Below, piece after piece: positions 10,290 through 20,972 of a stretch of 64,000 nucleotides of DNA (position 1 is its first letter; each line of letters starts with the position of its first letter). The notes under the pieces were generated by a model that worked only from the letters and a program-made list of their open reading frames with translations, was not told the origin of the DNA and searched no databases. A program made the position numbers and the translations under genes. The DNA is from Ophiobolus disseminans (lineage: Eukaryota > Ascomycota > Dothideomycetes > Pleosporales > Phaeosphaeriaceae). The stretch spans positions 1-64,000 of the forward strand of contig MU006219.1 in assembly GCA_010093685.1 (NCBI GenBank), given 5' to 3'.

Positions 10290-11813
10290 GCTATGTCTGA
10301 CGCTAAGAGCACCACCAAGACGCCGCCAAAATCCTGATCTCTTGGCGAACCTCTCTCTACCTGACTCTCCTACTACCTCTGCCTTCAACGTACTTGTTGC
10401 CACCTTTGAGCTCAATAATCTGAGGGATATGTACAAGAATACGCTCTATCCAGCCTTAAATCTTGATCTGAGGGAGATCTACCTAGCACTTCTCCCATAC
10501 TCTGACTGCTTCAGCTCTTGACATAGGAGCTCCTTTCTTTGTTGTCTCTCTTTTCATGTAGAACTAGCAAGGCTCAATACAGTTGCAGTCTAGGGAGTTG
10601 CTACACTAGAGTAGCTTTCTAACCTAGTGAAGCTGATATATCACATGCTGGTAGTGATGAGCATAAGCAGGTGCCTTATCCTCCATCACTACTGTCTGAG
10701 GCCTGTCTTGTTTACACTCCTTAGCAAAGGGAAGGAGCTTAGGTACTAGAACACATGTCTGATATCTCTACCAGTCAATTCCCTCACTAGATCTCTGTAC
10801 TAGCTTAACAGTCTTCTCTGTCCATCTCTAGGATAGCTTCACCCCTAGCCTGTTACAGAGTCCTGTCCTCCTTATAGCCGCGTTTAGCTCCCACTCATCT
10901 CTCATGAGAGGCTTAAGCTCAGCGTTTAGCTTAGTAATCGCCTAAGCTGCAGCCTCTCTCTCAACCTTAGTCTCAGGCCTATAGATATGTGTCAGATTCA
11001 CAGTAGTCTTTGATGTGGATAATGGAATCGTAGAAATTGATGATTGATTGATTGTGTTCCTTGTCTCGTCTCTTGTCTGGGACAAAATTGGGGTTTATTG
11101 CGCGTCACGCAGACTTTTCTTGGCGTAGCCAATTAGCAGTTCCAGGTCTCGCCTAATCGACTTAGAACCTTCTGATTGGCTGCACGAACGTCACGTGCCG
11201 GGTCCCTGTTCGATTGTACAGCTCCAACCTCTCAGCACTCGCCGTGCTATCTGACAGTTCGATTGTACAGCTCCAACCTCTCAGCACTCGCCGTCTAGTC
11301 CTTGTAGTTAAGTGCCTACTTATACCTCTCCTCTCTTATCTTCTATATTAACCTAGGCTTCCTCATAGGCTTGGTCTTATGATATCCTGCCTCTCTTAGG
11401 ACTTTTTAGACAGTGGAGGCTAAGATATTGACCTCTTGTTAACTAACACCACTAGCAACATCAGCACATGTCTTTTCTCGTCTATATCTGTTACGCCGTA
11501 CATACTAGATTATCTCCTCCTTAACCTCTTGTGTCTGTTTAACTAGGCGGCTAGAGCGGGAGGCATCTTGAACGTGGTGGGGTAGGATCTTAAGAGGAAG
11601 AACGTTTAGATCAAAGCTAGCAGAGATAGCACGGCTGCAGATACGGTCAATTGTACGTGGATTAACACCTGTTAGCTCAGAGATCTAAGAGGTTAACTTG
11701 CCGATAGAAGAAGACTTTAACGTGACAATGCATAACTGTGTACAAAGATTAGTAGTAGGAGCTATCGTTAGGGGGAGGGAGAGAGAGAGATCACCAGCTT
11801 TAAGAGATTTCAT
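10290..11813 (-). pseudogene. Tc1/mariner-type transposase remnant 1
   Basis: The minus-strand N-terminal part (start codon at 11813, down to about 11294) holds the helix-turn-helix region (ISELTGVNPRTIDRICSRA) and ends at NYKD.T. The C-terminal part (about 10989-10290) reads through stops as RPETKVERE, TVVMEDKAPAYAHHY, CNSLDCNCIEPC and FYMKRETTKKGAPMSRAEA, the DDE_3 superfamily pattern around the second acidic residue. The first catalytic Asp block (WSDE) is missing: the LTR at 10990-11293 sits in its place, so about 60 codons were lost. Stops fall mainly at W and Q positions, consistent with RIP. Confidence 0.82.
10990..11293 (-). repeat. LTR (267 bp) with partial repeat, inserted in transposase remnant
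   Basis: The minus-strand unit 10990-11256 starts TGTCAGATAGCACG and ends ATCTGACA, the same family as the LTR at 2392-2629. A 37-bp piece from near its start (AGCTCCAACCTCTCAGCACT on the plus strand) occurs twice, at about 11211-11247 and 11257-11293. One full LTR is therefore followed by a fragment of a second. No target duplication is seen, consistent with insertion followed by deletion. Confidence 0.8.
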
Positions 11814-11884
11814 GCTAAGGATACTAAGATCTAGTGGCTTTTGTGGCTTACTTAGCAGACATAACTTTTGAAATCGACCTCCGT

Positions 11885-12649
11885 ATGCCTAAGGAATCTA
11901 AGAAGCCCTCGGCCCGTAGCGTCTGTCCGCCCTAGAAGGAGTCTTCTACAACCGAGCGTCGCAACTATGCTATAATTGTGTAGTAGAGGAGTTTAGAGAT
12001 GTTATTCCGCTGTTAGAGGTGCAAGAAGATAGGTCTTTGTTGTTTTGTAGATACCGCATTAGGTCGCTGTGCTAGGTGTATTGCAGTAGGTGCTGAATGT
12101 AGCCTTTTTGTTTCTAAAGAGGATTAGGAGAAGGTGGCAAAGGAGAAGCGCGAGAAGCGTCTTGCCTTAGCGCGTCTAGAAGCTGCTACTGCGCAGGCTT
12201 GTGTGGAGCTACTAGAGGTCAAAGACCAAGAGTTAGAGTTGTCAGATTTGATGAGGTATTGAGGCCTGATGATAGATGAGATGAATTGATGATGATGTTG
12301 TATTCTGGTGTTCTCTCGGTCAAGTGCGGAGTTTGACCAGGTGTCAGATCTAGTACTAGTGTGCCAAGGCGCTTGTGCCGGCCCCTCCTGTTTCTTTCAG
12401 TGTTGGTAGCCTCACAGCACCCCTGATATCTGACAAGAGTATTCTCGTCAGGACTTGAAGCTTCTAGATGTTCAGGACCGGGCCTCTAAGGCCTTAGGTT
12501 CGAGTACGCTGCCGGCTACCCTCGAAACTCTATTAGCTGATCCAGGCTGGTCACAGGCTCCTAACCTCCCTCTCCTCTTAATTCTTCTTTTAATCTTGCT
12601 AGTTTTGATGATTTTCTGTTATCCTTGTTTAAACCTTTTCCCGATCTAG
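11885..12649 (+). pseudogene. repeat-borne gene with Zn2Cys6-like motif, copy 1
   Basis: The reading frame starts at 11885, is split by the solo LTR 12240-12435, and resumes to 12649. It contains five or more RIP-type stops. The N-terminal part is basic. Next comes C-x2-C-x6-C-x8-C-x2-C-x6-C (RC.RCKKIGLCCFVD then GRCARCIAVGAEC), which fits the fungal binuclear zinc-cluster spacing. A charged helix (KEKREKRLALARLEA) and a tail with DVQDRAS and GSSTLPATLET follow. Copy 2 on the opposite strand (14602-18802) matches throughout, so this is a repeated gene, probably of a mobile element. Function is unknown; the zinc-cluster reading rests on spacing alone. Confidence 0.7.
12240..12435 (-). repeat. 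solo LTR with target-site duplication AGAGT
   Basis: It is exactly 196 bp. On the minus strand it starts TGTCAGATATCAGG and ends ATCTGACA. AGAGT occurs immediately on both sides (12235-12239 and 12436-12440). It is the same family as the 3' LTR at 1920-2115 but far less mutated. It interrupts the Zn2Cys6-like gene copy 1, so it inserted after that copy. Confidence 0.95.
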
Positions 12650-13173
12650 GGTTATCTATCCCGGTGACAAGTAGTGCTTAGTTATATTGTTTGTTTTAGG
12701 AATTTGTAAGGTCCTTAGGTTCGAATCTTTCTTAGTCTAAAGTAGCGCTGGAGCGTGAAGAGCAGGTACAGCGATCGCTCAACCATGGTGCCGGGACCGT
12801 GGTTGAGGGTGTTCATACGGAGAGGCTGCATACGGCTTACTGTTTAGCAACGAATGACTCCAGCGTAGCACTACTTATCATATAAGAAGAAGCTGTACGC
12901 GGGTTAGGTATGACATGGCTGCGCAAGGGGGAGAAAGCGTACGATGTTGGAGATGTAGATAATTAACGGTGTGTAGAGTAGGAAGTGTGATATACACGAT
13001 AGCGTGAAGAGTCGGGATTCTTGTAGCTTGGTAAGGGGAGTGGCGTTTTGAGATGCTGAGTTACCACGCTTGAAGAGTATTATAGTGCTCACTATGCCCA
13101 TTGTCATCGTCATCCGTCATCTCCAATTCCCCCACCATGCCCACCATGCCCACCACCTCCATCTCCATTCCCC
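12650..13173. other. intergenic stretch with an LTR fragment
   Basis: About 12765-12850 is a diverged piece of the LTR seen at 5697-6192, including the palindrome CAACCATGGTGCCGGGACCG..GGTTG and GGAGAGGCT. The rest holds pyrimidine-rich low complexity (CCACCATGCC repeated near 13130-13160) and no supported gene. Confidence 0.55.
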
Positions 13174-14304
13174 TCACTCTCCCCCATCCCCATCCCAATC
13201 AACACACTCCCCCAAATTCGTCACAACCTCTACCCCCCTCCTATCCGCTATCCTCACATTCCTCACCGCGTCTCCAGAGCTCCTAAACGCGTGCGTATAA
13301 GCGACCAATCGCGTCAACGTAGCATGCCTCAACGCGCCCATGCCGGGAAGAAGTTCAAACACCCTACGCCAAGCAGGGCGCTGTCAGCGCCTTTGTCTAA
13401 GTGGGACCTCGTACGTTGACTGGGAATGCGAGTCTTTTACGAGCTTGATGTGCTCGAAGTGGAAGCACGTGAGTGTTTGCGGTAACACGCTCAGCAGTTG
13501 GATAAGTTCCGATTCCGTAGCGGTGACGTACGTGAGACTAATACTCTTCATGCGTCCCCACGCTCCATCGTGCAGGGGCACGATAGCCCATAACGCAGGC
13601 GGATCACGCCATGAATCGTGCCAACGCTGGTCATTGGCGAAGCGCAGATGCAGGCCTTCAAGGGCGGGAATGTTGGCGACGAGGGCGCGGATACCCATTT
13701 CGGGGCACGGGTGAAACTCAGAGATTTCGACGGAGAGTTCGAGTTGCGTTAGATTGGCGAGGAAAGGTGTGAGGGATAGAGGCAGGGGGAGGGCTGATGC
13801 GTGGAGTTTTTGGGCGTCAATGTAGTTTATTGGGGCTTTGGCGGCGTGGAAGGCGGTTAGGACGGTTGTGAAGACGGTGGTTTGGAGGGAGGAACGGGGT
13901 GCTGGGGGGTGGAGGAGGTGGGGTGGGGGTTCTTGGTCCGAATCGTCAATGTATTGCATCTCTTCTTCTTCCGCGTCCACCTCTTGCTCCTCTTTGTTCT
14001 CTTCCTGCTCCCCCTCTCCCTCTACCATTTTCACCCCCTCCTCATTTCTTGGCAACTCATCCTCATAATCCAGCGTTTTGAAATACTTACCTAGCCCCAC
14101 GCTCAAGATATTCTCCATCCTCTCAAGCGCTCTGACGGTAGGTGGGAACTGGAAACTCTCAAACATGACCTGCGCCCCCACATGTGCATACTGCTTAGCA
14201 ATGAGGCGATAATTGCTGTACTTGGATACGCGCCAGTCGCACGGGTTGATGAAGGAGAGGATCGTGAGGTGCAGTTCGTCGGGGAGGGGGGTCATGTGGT
14301 CCAT
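13174..14304 (-). CDS. F-box protein
   Basis: The start is at 14304, where MDHMTPLPDELHLTILSFI begins an F-box-like motif (residues about 4-50). The frame stays open further upstream, but that part is not protein-like. Residues about 95-140 are very acidic (EEEQEVDAEEEEMQYIDDSD). The remainder has LRR-like hydrophobic periodicity (LTQLELSVEISEF, ALEGLHLRFAND). A TGA interrupts the frame near 13384. A 60-bp intron at 13381-13440 (GTAAAA..CAG) removes it in phase and joins to ..RPAWRRVFELLPGMGALR, ending at 13174 (356 aa). The branch site is poor, so the intron is a proposal. Likely an SCF ubiquitin-ligase adaptor. Confidence 0.68.
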
Positions 14305-14991
14305 TGTGTGTATGGTATGGGTTGAAAGGCGTTGTGGTGTTGATGAGAGAATCCAAAGTGTGGTTGATGTGATGCTGGACGTTGTAAGGGTGCGATGGAT
14401 TGACCATAAGTGCAAGGTAAACAGTGATGAATTTGATACAGTCTTCTCAAGATCAGATGAAAGGTTTTCATCTGATCTCGGTTCAGATTGACTGCAACCA
14501 ATAGGAGCCTGTGGGCATAGTGAGCCACACCTCAGCCACAACCACCACTTTGGCAGAACCGAGGCCATAGGCTAAGGAACATTTATTAAGGCTTCAGCCC
14601 TTTACACAAACGAAGGATCAGGAAAGAGGTTAGGAGCTTGTGAGTAGCTAGGATCAGCCAATGGAGTTTCAAAGGTAGTCGGCAGCGTACTTGAACCCGA
14701 GGCCTCGGAAGCCTGGTCTTGAACGTCCAAAACTTTCAGATCGCGACGCGCGAACTCCATCTCCCGATGCTCAACTTCAGCTAACTCCAAACGAGCTTGC
14801 ACTGTTGCCGCAGCAGCCTGCGCTGACACAGCCTCAAGACGCGCAAGAACAAGACGCTTCTCTTGCTTCTCCGCAGCAACTCTTTCCCAATCTTCCTCAG
14901 AAACAAACAGACTGCACTCTGCTTTTACCGCAATGCACCCAGCACAGCGACCCTACTTAGTATCAACAAAACAACAAAGACTCATCTTCTC

Positions 14992-15205
14992 TGTGGGAAT
15001 AGAGCAGAGATGAAGAAGAAGGTTGATTATTCTATAGAGTAGACAAGCAGGATTATATACAAGAGTACGCGTAAGCATATGATGTGGAAAGAGTAGCTGT
15101 GAAAGCCATATAAGGTACTGGAATGTACCGTGCTCATGTAAGCTCATGTATCGGACCGATAGGGGATCACGATGTACCGATGAGGTTGAGCTGCTAGGTC
15201 TGACA
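14992..15205 (-). repeat. solo LTR with target-site duplication (GAGAA)
   Basis: It is 214 bp. On the minus strand it starts TGTCAGACCTAGC and ends TATTCCCACA. TTCTC (GAGAA on the minus strand) lies directly on both sides, at 14987-14991 and 15206-15210. It shares only the TGTCAGA start with the other LTRs here. It splits the cysteine motif of the Zn2Cys6-like gene copy 2. Confidence 0.93.
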
Positions 15206-15518
15206 TTCTCACACCTCTGACAACGGAACGACATCTCTAAACCCTTCTGCTGCACAATCATGGCACGGTTGCGTCGCTCGGCTGTAGAGGACTCCTTCCG
15301 GGGCGGACGGACGCTACGGGCTGAGGGCTTCTTGGGTTCCTTATCGGTGAGTTACAAAACAACCGCTCCACCCCTCTGTTTGGGATTAGTTTTTCGCAGC
15401 GTTTGGGCCATCCCAAGTAGGTAAAGCCTCCGGTAGTTTCAGGTAGCGATCAATAGCGTAACCACTATGGCTCCCACACACAAATTGCCATACAACCTGC
15501 AATGTTCTGATGCTAAAC

Positions 15519-16524
15519 ATGCCAAAACGAACCCCTCCTGAGCTCATCCAGCGGCTAATGGAGCTCCTGGCTGCTGGGGTGTCTCAAACTTCATGCGCAC
15601 GATGACTTCGGATGGCTTGCACAACAATACAAAGGATTCAATTAAGCTTTGACCTTTACAGCCAGCCTTACCCGCCTCGAACAGGGGTTGTGGGACGCCC
15701 CAAGGTGCTCCTTTTGTACCAGGAATAGGTCAGAAACGCTGCCAAAAGGGGCTCTAAATGTAGCTCCAAATGCTGATCTCAGTGCAGGAACTGCTCCACT
15801 TCCTCAATGAGAAGCCTTGGGCATATATTTCAGAGATGCAAGAGCATCTAGAGGTCCTCTACAACGTCAACGTGAGCCATGACACCGTTTTCCGGGTGTT
15901 GAAGAAGCACAAATGGTCTAGGGAGCAATCCAACGCTCTTAGAGACGCCTGGTACAAGCGATCACGGCACTGGTTACCGCACTAAATAATAGCTCTTGAT
16001 GAGAGCGCTGCAAACGAGAGATCTAGTGATCGAAAACGTGGCTGGTTGCCCCAAGGCATAGCCTGTGTGGCCACATACGGTGCAAAACGCTCCGAACAAT
16101 GGTCTATTCTGCCGGCTATGACAGTAGATAGGTATATTGTATTTGAGATCTATCAAGGCAGCTACAATCAGGAGCGTTTTGACGACTTTGTAGAGCATCA
16201 GGTGCTCCTAAAGTGTACTCCTTAGCTGGGAAAACGCTCAATTCTGGTGTTAGAGAACGCTTTGATTCATCACAGTCCGCGTGTTGCTGCACTGTGTAAG
16301 GCTGCTGGTGTGTTATTAGAGTATTTACCGCCTTATTCACCCAATTTCAACCCTTTGAACAGACCTCCAAGCAGCTGAAAGACTGGATCAAGCGGAACTA
16401 CAAACTTGCTGCTTTATATAAGAGTTTTGAGGAGTTTTTAGAACATGGGATTATTAATATATGCACGGAAACTAACTGTTCTAGCCTATTCCGGAGGTGT
16501 ACATATGTCAAACGCGATGACTAA
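15519..16524 (+). pseudogene. Tc1/mariner-type transposase, broken
   Basis: It starts MPKRTPPELIQRLMELLAAG at 15519, shifts frame around 15600-15770, and reads on as helix-turn-helix (HDTVFRVLKKHKWSR). DDE blocks follow: ALDESAANERSSDRKRGW with first Asp, RSILVLENALIHHSPR with Asp-to-Glu change at the second position, and LLEYLPPYSPNFNP where DFNP is expected. A frameshift follows NFNP near 16355, then KQLKDWIKRNYKLA. Several catalytic positions and the frame are lost, so it is inactive. It belongs to a different subfamily from the remnant at 10290-11813. Confidence 0.85.
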
Positions 16525-16989
16525 AGGCGGCTTTAGGCGCTGTTTTTCAGTGTTTTCTTAAAACTCAACACTATAGGTGAGCATCTTGTTTTTGACCTTG
16601 CAATGTCAATACAATTACCTGGCCTTTTAGGAGCTGTTTTGAACCACTGTGAACTACAAATAGTTTTAATATAAAGTCAACTAGACATGTAGTTGTAAAG
16701 TAGCAATGTCCATCTATATGGTGTATTAGTGTTGGGCACCGCCGTGCCAACAATTTTGAGAGGGCAGAGGCAAAATATTCTATCTAAGGGGCACCCGAAT
16801 GTTCGCGCACGGCCCCACGCTAGCGTCTTGCTTAGCCGTTTGAAGCGCGGGGTAGCGGCAGAGACGGAACATCAACAATTTGATGCAACTCTTAAACAAC
16901 AACGACAATGCGTATTTTATTTCTCTACTTGTAGGTTGGCTACTACAATTTCCTGTTACACAAATGAAAAGTACAGTCTGAACTAGCGT

Positions 16990-18566
16990 TTCTAGATCTC
17001 TGATCCCAAATCCGTGTTGTGGTTATGAAGAAAACTAGATGCTCACTGCCGCAATTGCTATCCTATCATTTAGGCTGTCACGACTCCAAGAACCTCATTC
17101 TTCTAGCACTAACAGCCTATCACCCGCATCATCATGCTCGTTTCCGCCGTTCCCACCACCATTCAAGCCGCATAGGAGGGCTGAAATGTTCCCAGCTTCT
17201 GGCCCAAGACTCTTTGACATGTTGGCAAGCATGCCTACTATCATCAGCTAGGTCACTTGAGTAAGTTGCCTAGTAAGTTGCTCTGACGCGTCAGGGATGC
17301 CATCTCTCTTACTCTTTTGAGTCCCCATCTCTCGCAACTTGCGGAGTTGTGCCTTGATGTTTGGTGATGGCTTAGTGACAGTAGACAACGCTGTCAAGAG
17401 CTCCCTGTTCTATGAAGTCAGGATGTCAATGCTGACTTTGTAGCGGTTCTCAATCTTCCTGGAAGCTCCTCTCCATCCCTGAGTGCCACCCAACACGTCA
17501 GCCCCACGTTCAAACAGTGAGGATCTTGGCATTGCCAGTACGTCAGAACACCGTTTGAAGGTCCCTCTGTTGCCACAAGAGCAGCGTTACGAGCCGGCAG
17601 TTGAGCCTCCTGTCGGGCCGTCGAATTTGAGCTTGGGGGGGTGGGATTTGGGATATGTACAACCGGTGGTTCCAGCATCAAAACCAGGTCAAATTCCACC
17701 AGGAGAGGCTCCTCTGGATGCTCGTGGGCAACCTCTGGAGCTCGTTGACGTCGTGCAGGCTCTCAATGAGGCGCTCTGCGGTAGGGTGGCCTCTGCAGTA
17801 GACGACTGCCATAAGGTTCATCTGCTTCATGGGAGAAACTTGCTTAGCAATAGTCCTTTTTACCCAGTCCCTGAGGGCTCCAAAAGGGGCTGTGAGGTGT
17901 TGGATTTGGAGCTTTTCTAGCCCGAGAGAGGCTTGTGAGGCTTACCCGGCCCAGGCGTAAAGTAGACTCTCCACCGAGCGTTGAACTTGACAACAGGACG
18001 GTCCTCAGATGGAAGCCTTGGCGGCTCTTGACAATGGGCGTACTAAAGGTTACGACTAGAAGGTGTCTTTTGACGCTGCCTAGAAGGTGGGACAACGTCG
18101 TCGTCATCTGTGATGTCGTCGTCGTCTGAAGTTATCAGGAGAGCAGCCTGTACAACCCCTGCAGGCTGGCTGAATAGCACATCTTGTTCAGTGAGTTGTG
18201 AAGCTTCTGGTGAGATGGGCGTTGGAGGGGGGATTAGACGACGCTGAGGACGGTTATGGGGTGTTCTGGATGGTGCTTCATCACGTTGAACACGTTTTCC
18301 AACTCCAGAAACACCTCTAGTAGCCATCTGGGAGCTATTTGAGTCAGTTTTGGAGCTCTTGGGATGAGGTTAGGAACGTACGTTCGATTCTGACGATTTG
18401 GCGGAATCATGGTGGTGGTGGCAGGACAAGAAATACCTCCCCACGCAGGCAATTTGATTGTTTGTGTCCTCCTAGTGCGTGCGCTATTCCCCTTGCCTCC
18501 AGCGTCACAAACAGCGGTTCCGGTGGGCATGGTGTTGAGTTCGGGCGTCTCCCACCCAGGTTTTAG
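16990..18566 (-). pseudogene. degenerate coding-like region inside the Tc1-like element
   Basis: The minus-strand frames are protein-like but broken. The upstream part (about 18530-18380) ends at a good donor; a 53-bp candidate intron (GTACGTTCCTAAC..CCCAG) leads into MATRGVSGVGKRVQRDEAP near 18327. An acidic run of Asp residues sits near 18110. PSEDRPVVKFNARWRVYFTPGPG is at about 18010-17940, and a cysteine pattern YWQCQDPHCLNVGLTCW at about 17545. Frame changes and stops occur throughout. I cannot name the family; it may be an accessory gene of the transposon or a nested element. Confidence 0.5.
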
Positions 18567-18802
18567 GTGACATCACGCTAGGGCCATCACCACGGTGAGC
18601 ATCTATCACATCACAACAACCACAATAGCTACTAAAAAACGGAGACTGGGAGGTGTTTCAGCAACCTCATTTTACTTATTTGTAACCTTCAACTATGTAA
18701 TTATTGACGTGGGTGGTGGTAAAACAGATGGGTGGGCATAAACAGAGGTATGTTCGGAGTTACCGGGGGTGGAGCGGTTGTTTTACAACTCACAATAGGC
18801 AT

Positions 18803-19729
18803 GGTTAGGGAGGCAATACAGAAGCAGAATCACAACTCACAAGCGAAAGGGTTATGACCAGCCGCCACGGAACAAGGATGCGCCGCAAAGGAGGCGTGCA
18901 GGCTGTTGAGGACAACACGCAATGAGAGGGGGGATAGTGTTACAAACAAAGGTCAGGACGTATTGATTGTTCGGACGGGAACGATCAGCCCGCCCGAAAT
19001 GGGGCAGTGCAACCATGTCATGTGACTACCATCCTGCCAAGCAGTACCATCCCCGGATGGCACACCATCCCATAATCTTAGGGATGGCTGCGAGGGATAG
19101 GATGGCACGCGGATATATAGATACCCACAATGGGCTCCTACAGCTCATCGTGTTCAACTCAACACAGCGATCTTGATACAGCCTTCCCAGCAACCCTGAT
19201 CTCTGTAGTGATACCCGGCAACTACTCTCTCTGTTCTCCCGGTTAGAGCTGTTGCAACCCCCTCTGTCTGTCTATCTGCGAAACCCAACCCCAGTGCTTG
19301 AGAACACCGGAGATATCCTCTCTACTTCCGAGTGCCCTTCACATTGCGTTCGAGCCCCTCCAAAAGAATATTTCAGCTTGTTGGAGAGGCGTACGTTCAC
19401 GGAATCATGCATGGCAAGGCTATTGGCCAATATCCAAACGTCGCATTCGATATAGTTTAGATATTAGAAGGATAGCGGCGGCTCCAAACACCGCAGGCCA
19501 GTGAAACTGACGCCTAAAATGATCAAAGCCTTTGCGCAATCAGCATTGTTGAAGGACGTCCAAAAATTTAGTGCGACTTGTCTAAGATTTCCAGCTCACC
19601 ATGTCTCAGAGCATTACGGGTCAAACTCTCGTTCATTCATAACTAGGTGATGGACTTACAAAGCCGGCGACTAAGGTCTAATAACATCTTGGCATTGGAG
19701 CTGGCGGACGCGCAAATATCAAGGCGAAC
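18803..19729. other. 5' flank of the Zn2Cys6-like copy 2 and LTR-like sequence
   Basis: 18803-18938 is upstream sequence of the repeat-borne gene. From about 18939 (TGTTACAAAC) sequence looks LTR-like: TATATAGATACCC near 19111, then TCATCGTGTTCAACTC and pyrimidine-rich leader to about 19260. I see no matching end or target duplication, so the LTR call is tentative. The rest shows no gene. Confidence 0.35.
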
Positions 19730-20270
19730 TATAATTCTAGTACTGCGTTTGTGTGCTGCATCTAAGTAGGTGAGCATAGTAGCAATAGATGCAGCAGGAA
19801 ACATAAAGAAGAGGCTTCAGACAATGATTCATTGAACGGGTACAATGACTCGAAGACCAGCTTAGAGTGGCTACAGCCATCGCCGATAAGGTGGTCCTCG
19901 CAAATATTATTAGAAAAAAAGTCAATGCTCGCTGCCAAGAGCGTCGAGGCAAATGACCCTGTCAAAGCTGGAATGCTGGAGACGGCAACCACCCAGGAAG
20001 ATGCTGCGACCGGCTCTCCACAACCAGACCTGCTGATGGAGGTCGAAGAACTTTCCCTCATGGCTGATCAGGATGCAGCAACGGTGGAGATTCAGCGCAA
20101 GGAGGAGGAGGCCTTGGCGTGTGAGAAGACGGATTTGTTCAAGTTATGTTCGAGAATGTTGTCGTGGTGTGGAGTGCTAACGAGGTGTTGCAGGATCTGC
20201 TTGCTACAATGAGGCGCGAAGCTATTCTCAAGGCCGCATTCGACTAGGGTGACGGTACTTAGGTTCGCAG
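19730..20270 (+). other. possible hypothetical gene or remnant
   Basis: A plus-strand frame around 19832-20212 is charged and helix-like (VKAGMLETATTQEDAAT, VEELSLMADQDAATVEIQRKEEEALA), which non-coding DNA rarely gives. It has no good start codon. A candidate intron with a GCTAAC branch ends at 20189, but I could not make the phases agree. It may be a remnant. Confidence 0.3.
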
Positions 20271-20972
20271 TGGTGTTGATGCTACAAAAGTTTTTTTAAT
20301 GGGAGGCGTTGATGTTCTGGGGTTTGATCTGTTTCTCACCTAATGGTACTGGCATGTGATCTACTGGTGGACCTTGCCTTCTGGTCTTTGCTGGTCGGCA
20401 ACTCTATAGAGTGTCCTGTGCTTGCTTTATCTGTATTCTTTAGTCTTCTCTCTTAATTTAGGGCAAGGGATGTCAAGCATATCTTAGGTTGAGCAGCCTC
20501 AAGTATGGGAAGTTCTCTTCTCATATCACACCAATGCCAAAAACATTAGCTAGCTCCATGCTCTCATTGCGAAACGGTTTGACTATTATCTGTGTAACCA
20601 CCGCATACACTCTTCTGCTATGCGAGCTATTCGTGACAATAAGAGATAGAGATGCGCGCACAGGCGGCTGACGCACGGTCATCTGTGTCGTTGTGAAGAT
20701 GAATGTGAACGTGCAAACGGCGAGCGGTGAGCGGTGAGTAGTGACGAGATAATTGTTATGATATAGGTTCAACGCGTGAGAGTGAAGACAAGCGCGTTGC
20801 GTTTGCACGTGCTACTCGTAACAACATTTAAGAGGTCTTCTTCCGCCTCTCCATCGACAGAGCACCGTCCCACCGCTCCCTTCTTCTTGTGAATAGCAGT
20901 AGCTCATAGCTGCTGCTTACACGCGCCGCAGTTCTTCTCTTCCAAGCATATCATCCTCACTTCGCATTTGAG
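20271..20972. other. intergenic; promoter of the 20973 gene
   Basis: No gene is supported. CT-rich sequence just upstream of 20973 (CCGCCTCTCC, CTCCCTTCTTCTTG near 20840-20890) is a usual fungal promoter and leader feature. Confidence 0.4.

Larger units (their letters stand above)
15344..18795 (+). mobile_element. Tc1/mariner-type DNA transposon, 3.45 kb, TA duplication
   Basis: About 30-bp terminal inverted repeats (GTGAGTTACAAAACAACCGC.. on the left; its near-inverse GCGGTTGTTTTACAACTCAC on the right) are flanked by TA at 15342-15343 and 18796-18797. The host sequence, the Zn2Cys6-like gene copy 2, reads continuously when the element is removed. It contains a decayed plus-strand transposase (15519-16524) and about 2.2 kb of further sequence with a minus-strand coding-like region. 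Tc1/mariner elements are usually 1.3-2.5 kb, so this one is long and may be composite. Confidence 0.85.
14602..18802 (-). pseudogene. repeat-borne gene with Zn2Cys6-like motif, copy 2 (split twice)
   Basis: The gene is on the minus strand in three pieces: 18796-18802 with the start codon, 15206-15343, and 14602-14991. Removing the Tc1-like element and one copy of its TA duplication, and the solo LTR with one copy of its GAGAA duplication, gives one frame of about 205 codons with a single TAG where a Trp codon is likely. The cysteine spacing is the same as in copy 1 (RCQRCEKMSLCCFVD, GRCAGCIAVKAEC). An Ala/Glu-rich helix and DVQDQASEASGSS follow. It is much better preserved than copy 1. The Tc1-like element entered at codon 3. 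What the protein does is unknown. Confidence 0.75.

Noticed and set aside
14305..14568. 88-residue N-terminal extension of the F-box gene
   Set aside because: It is Ser/Thr/Leu-rich without structure, and the F-box normally starts within a few residues of the chosen Met.
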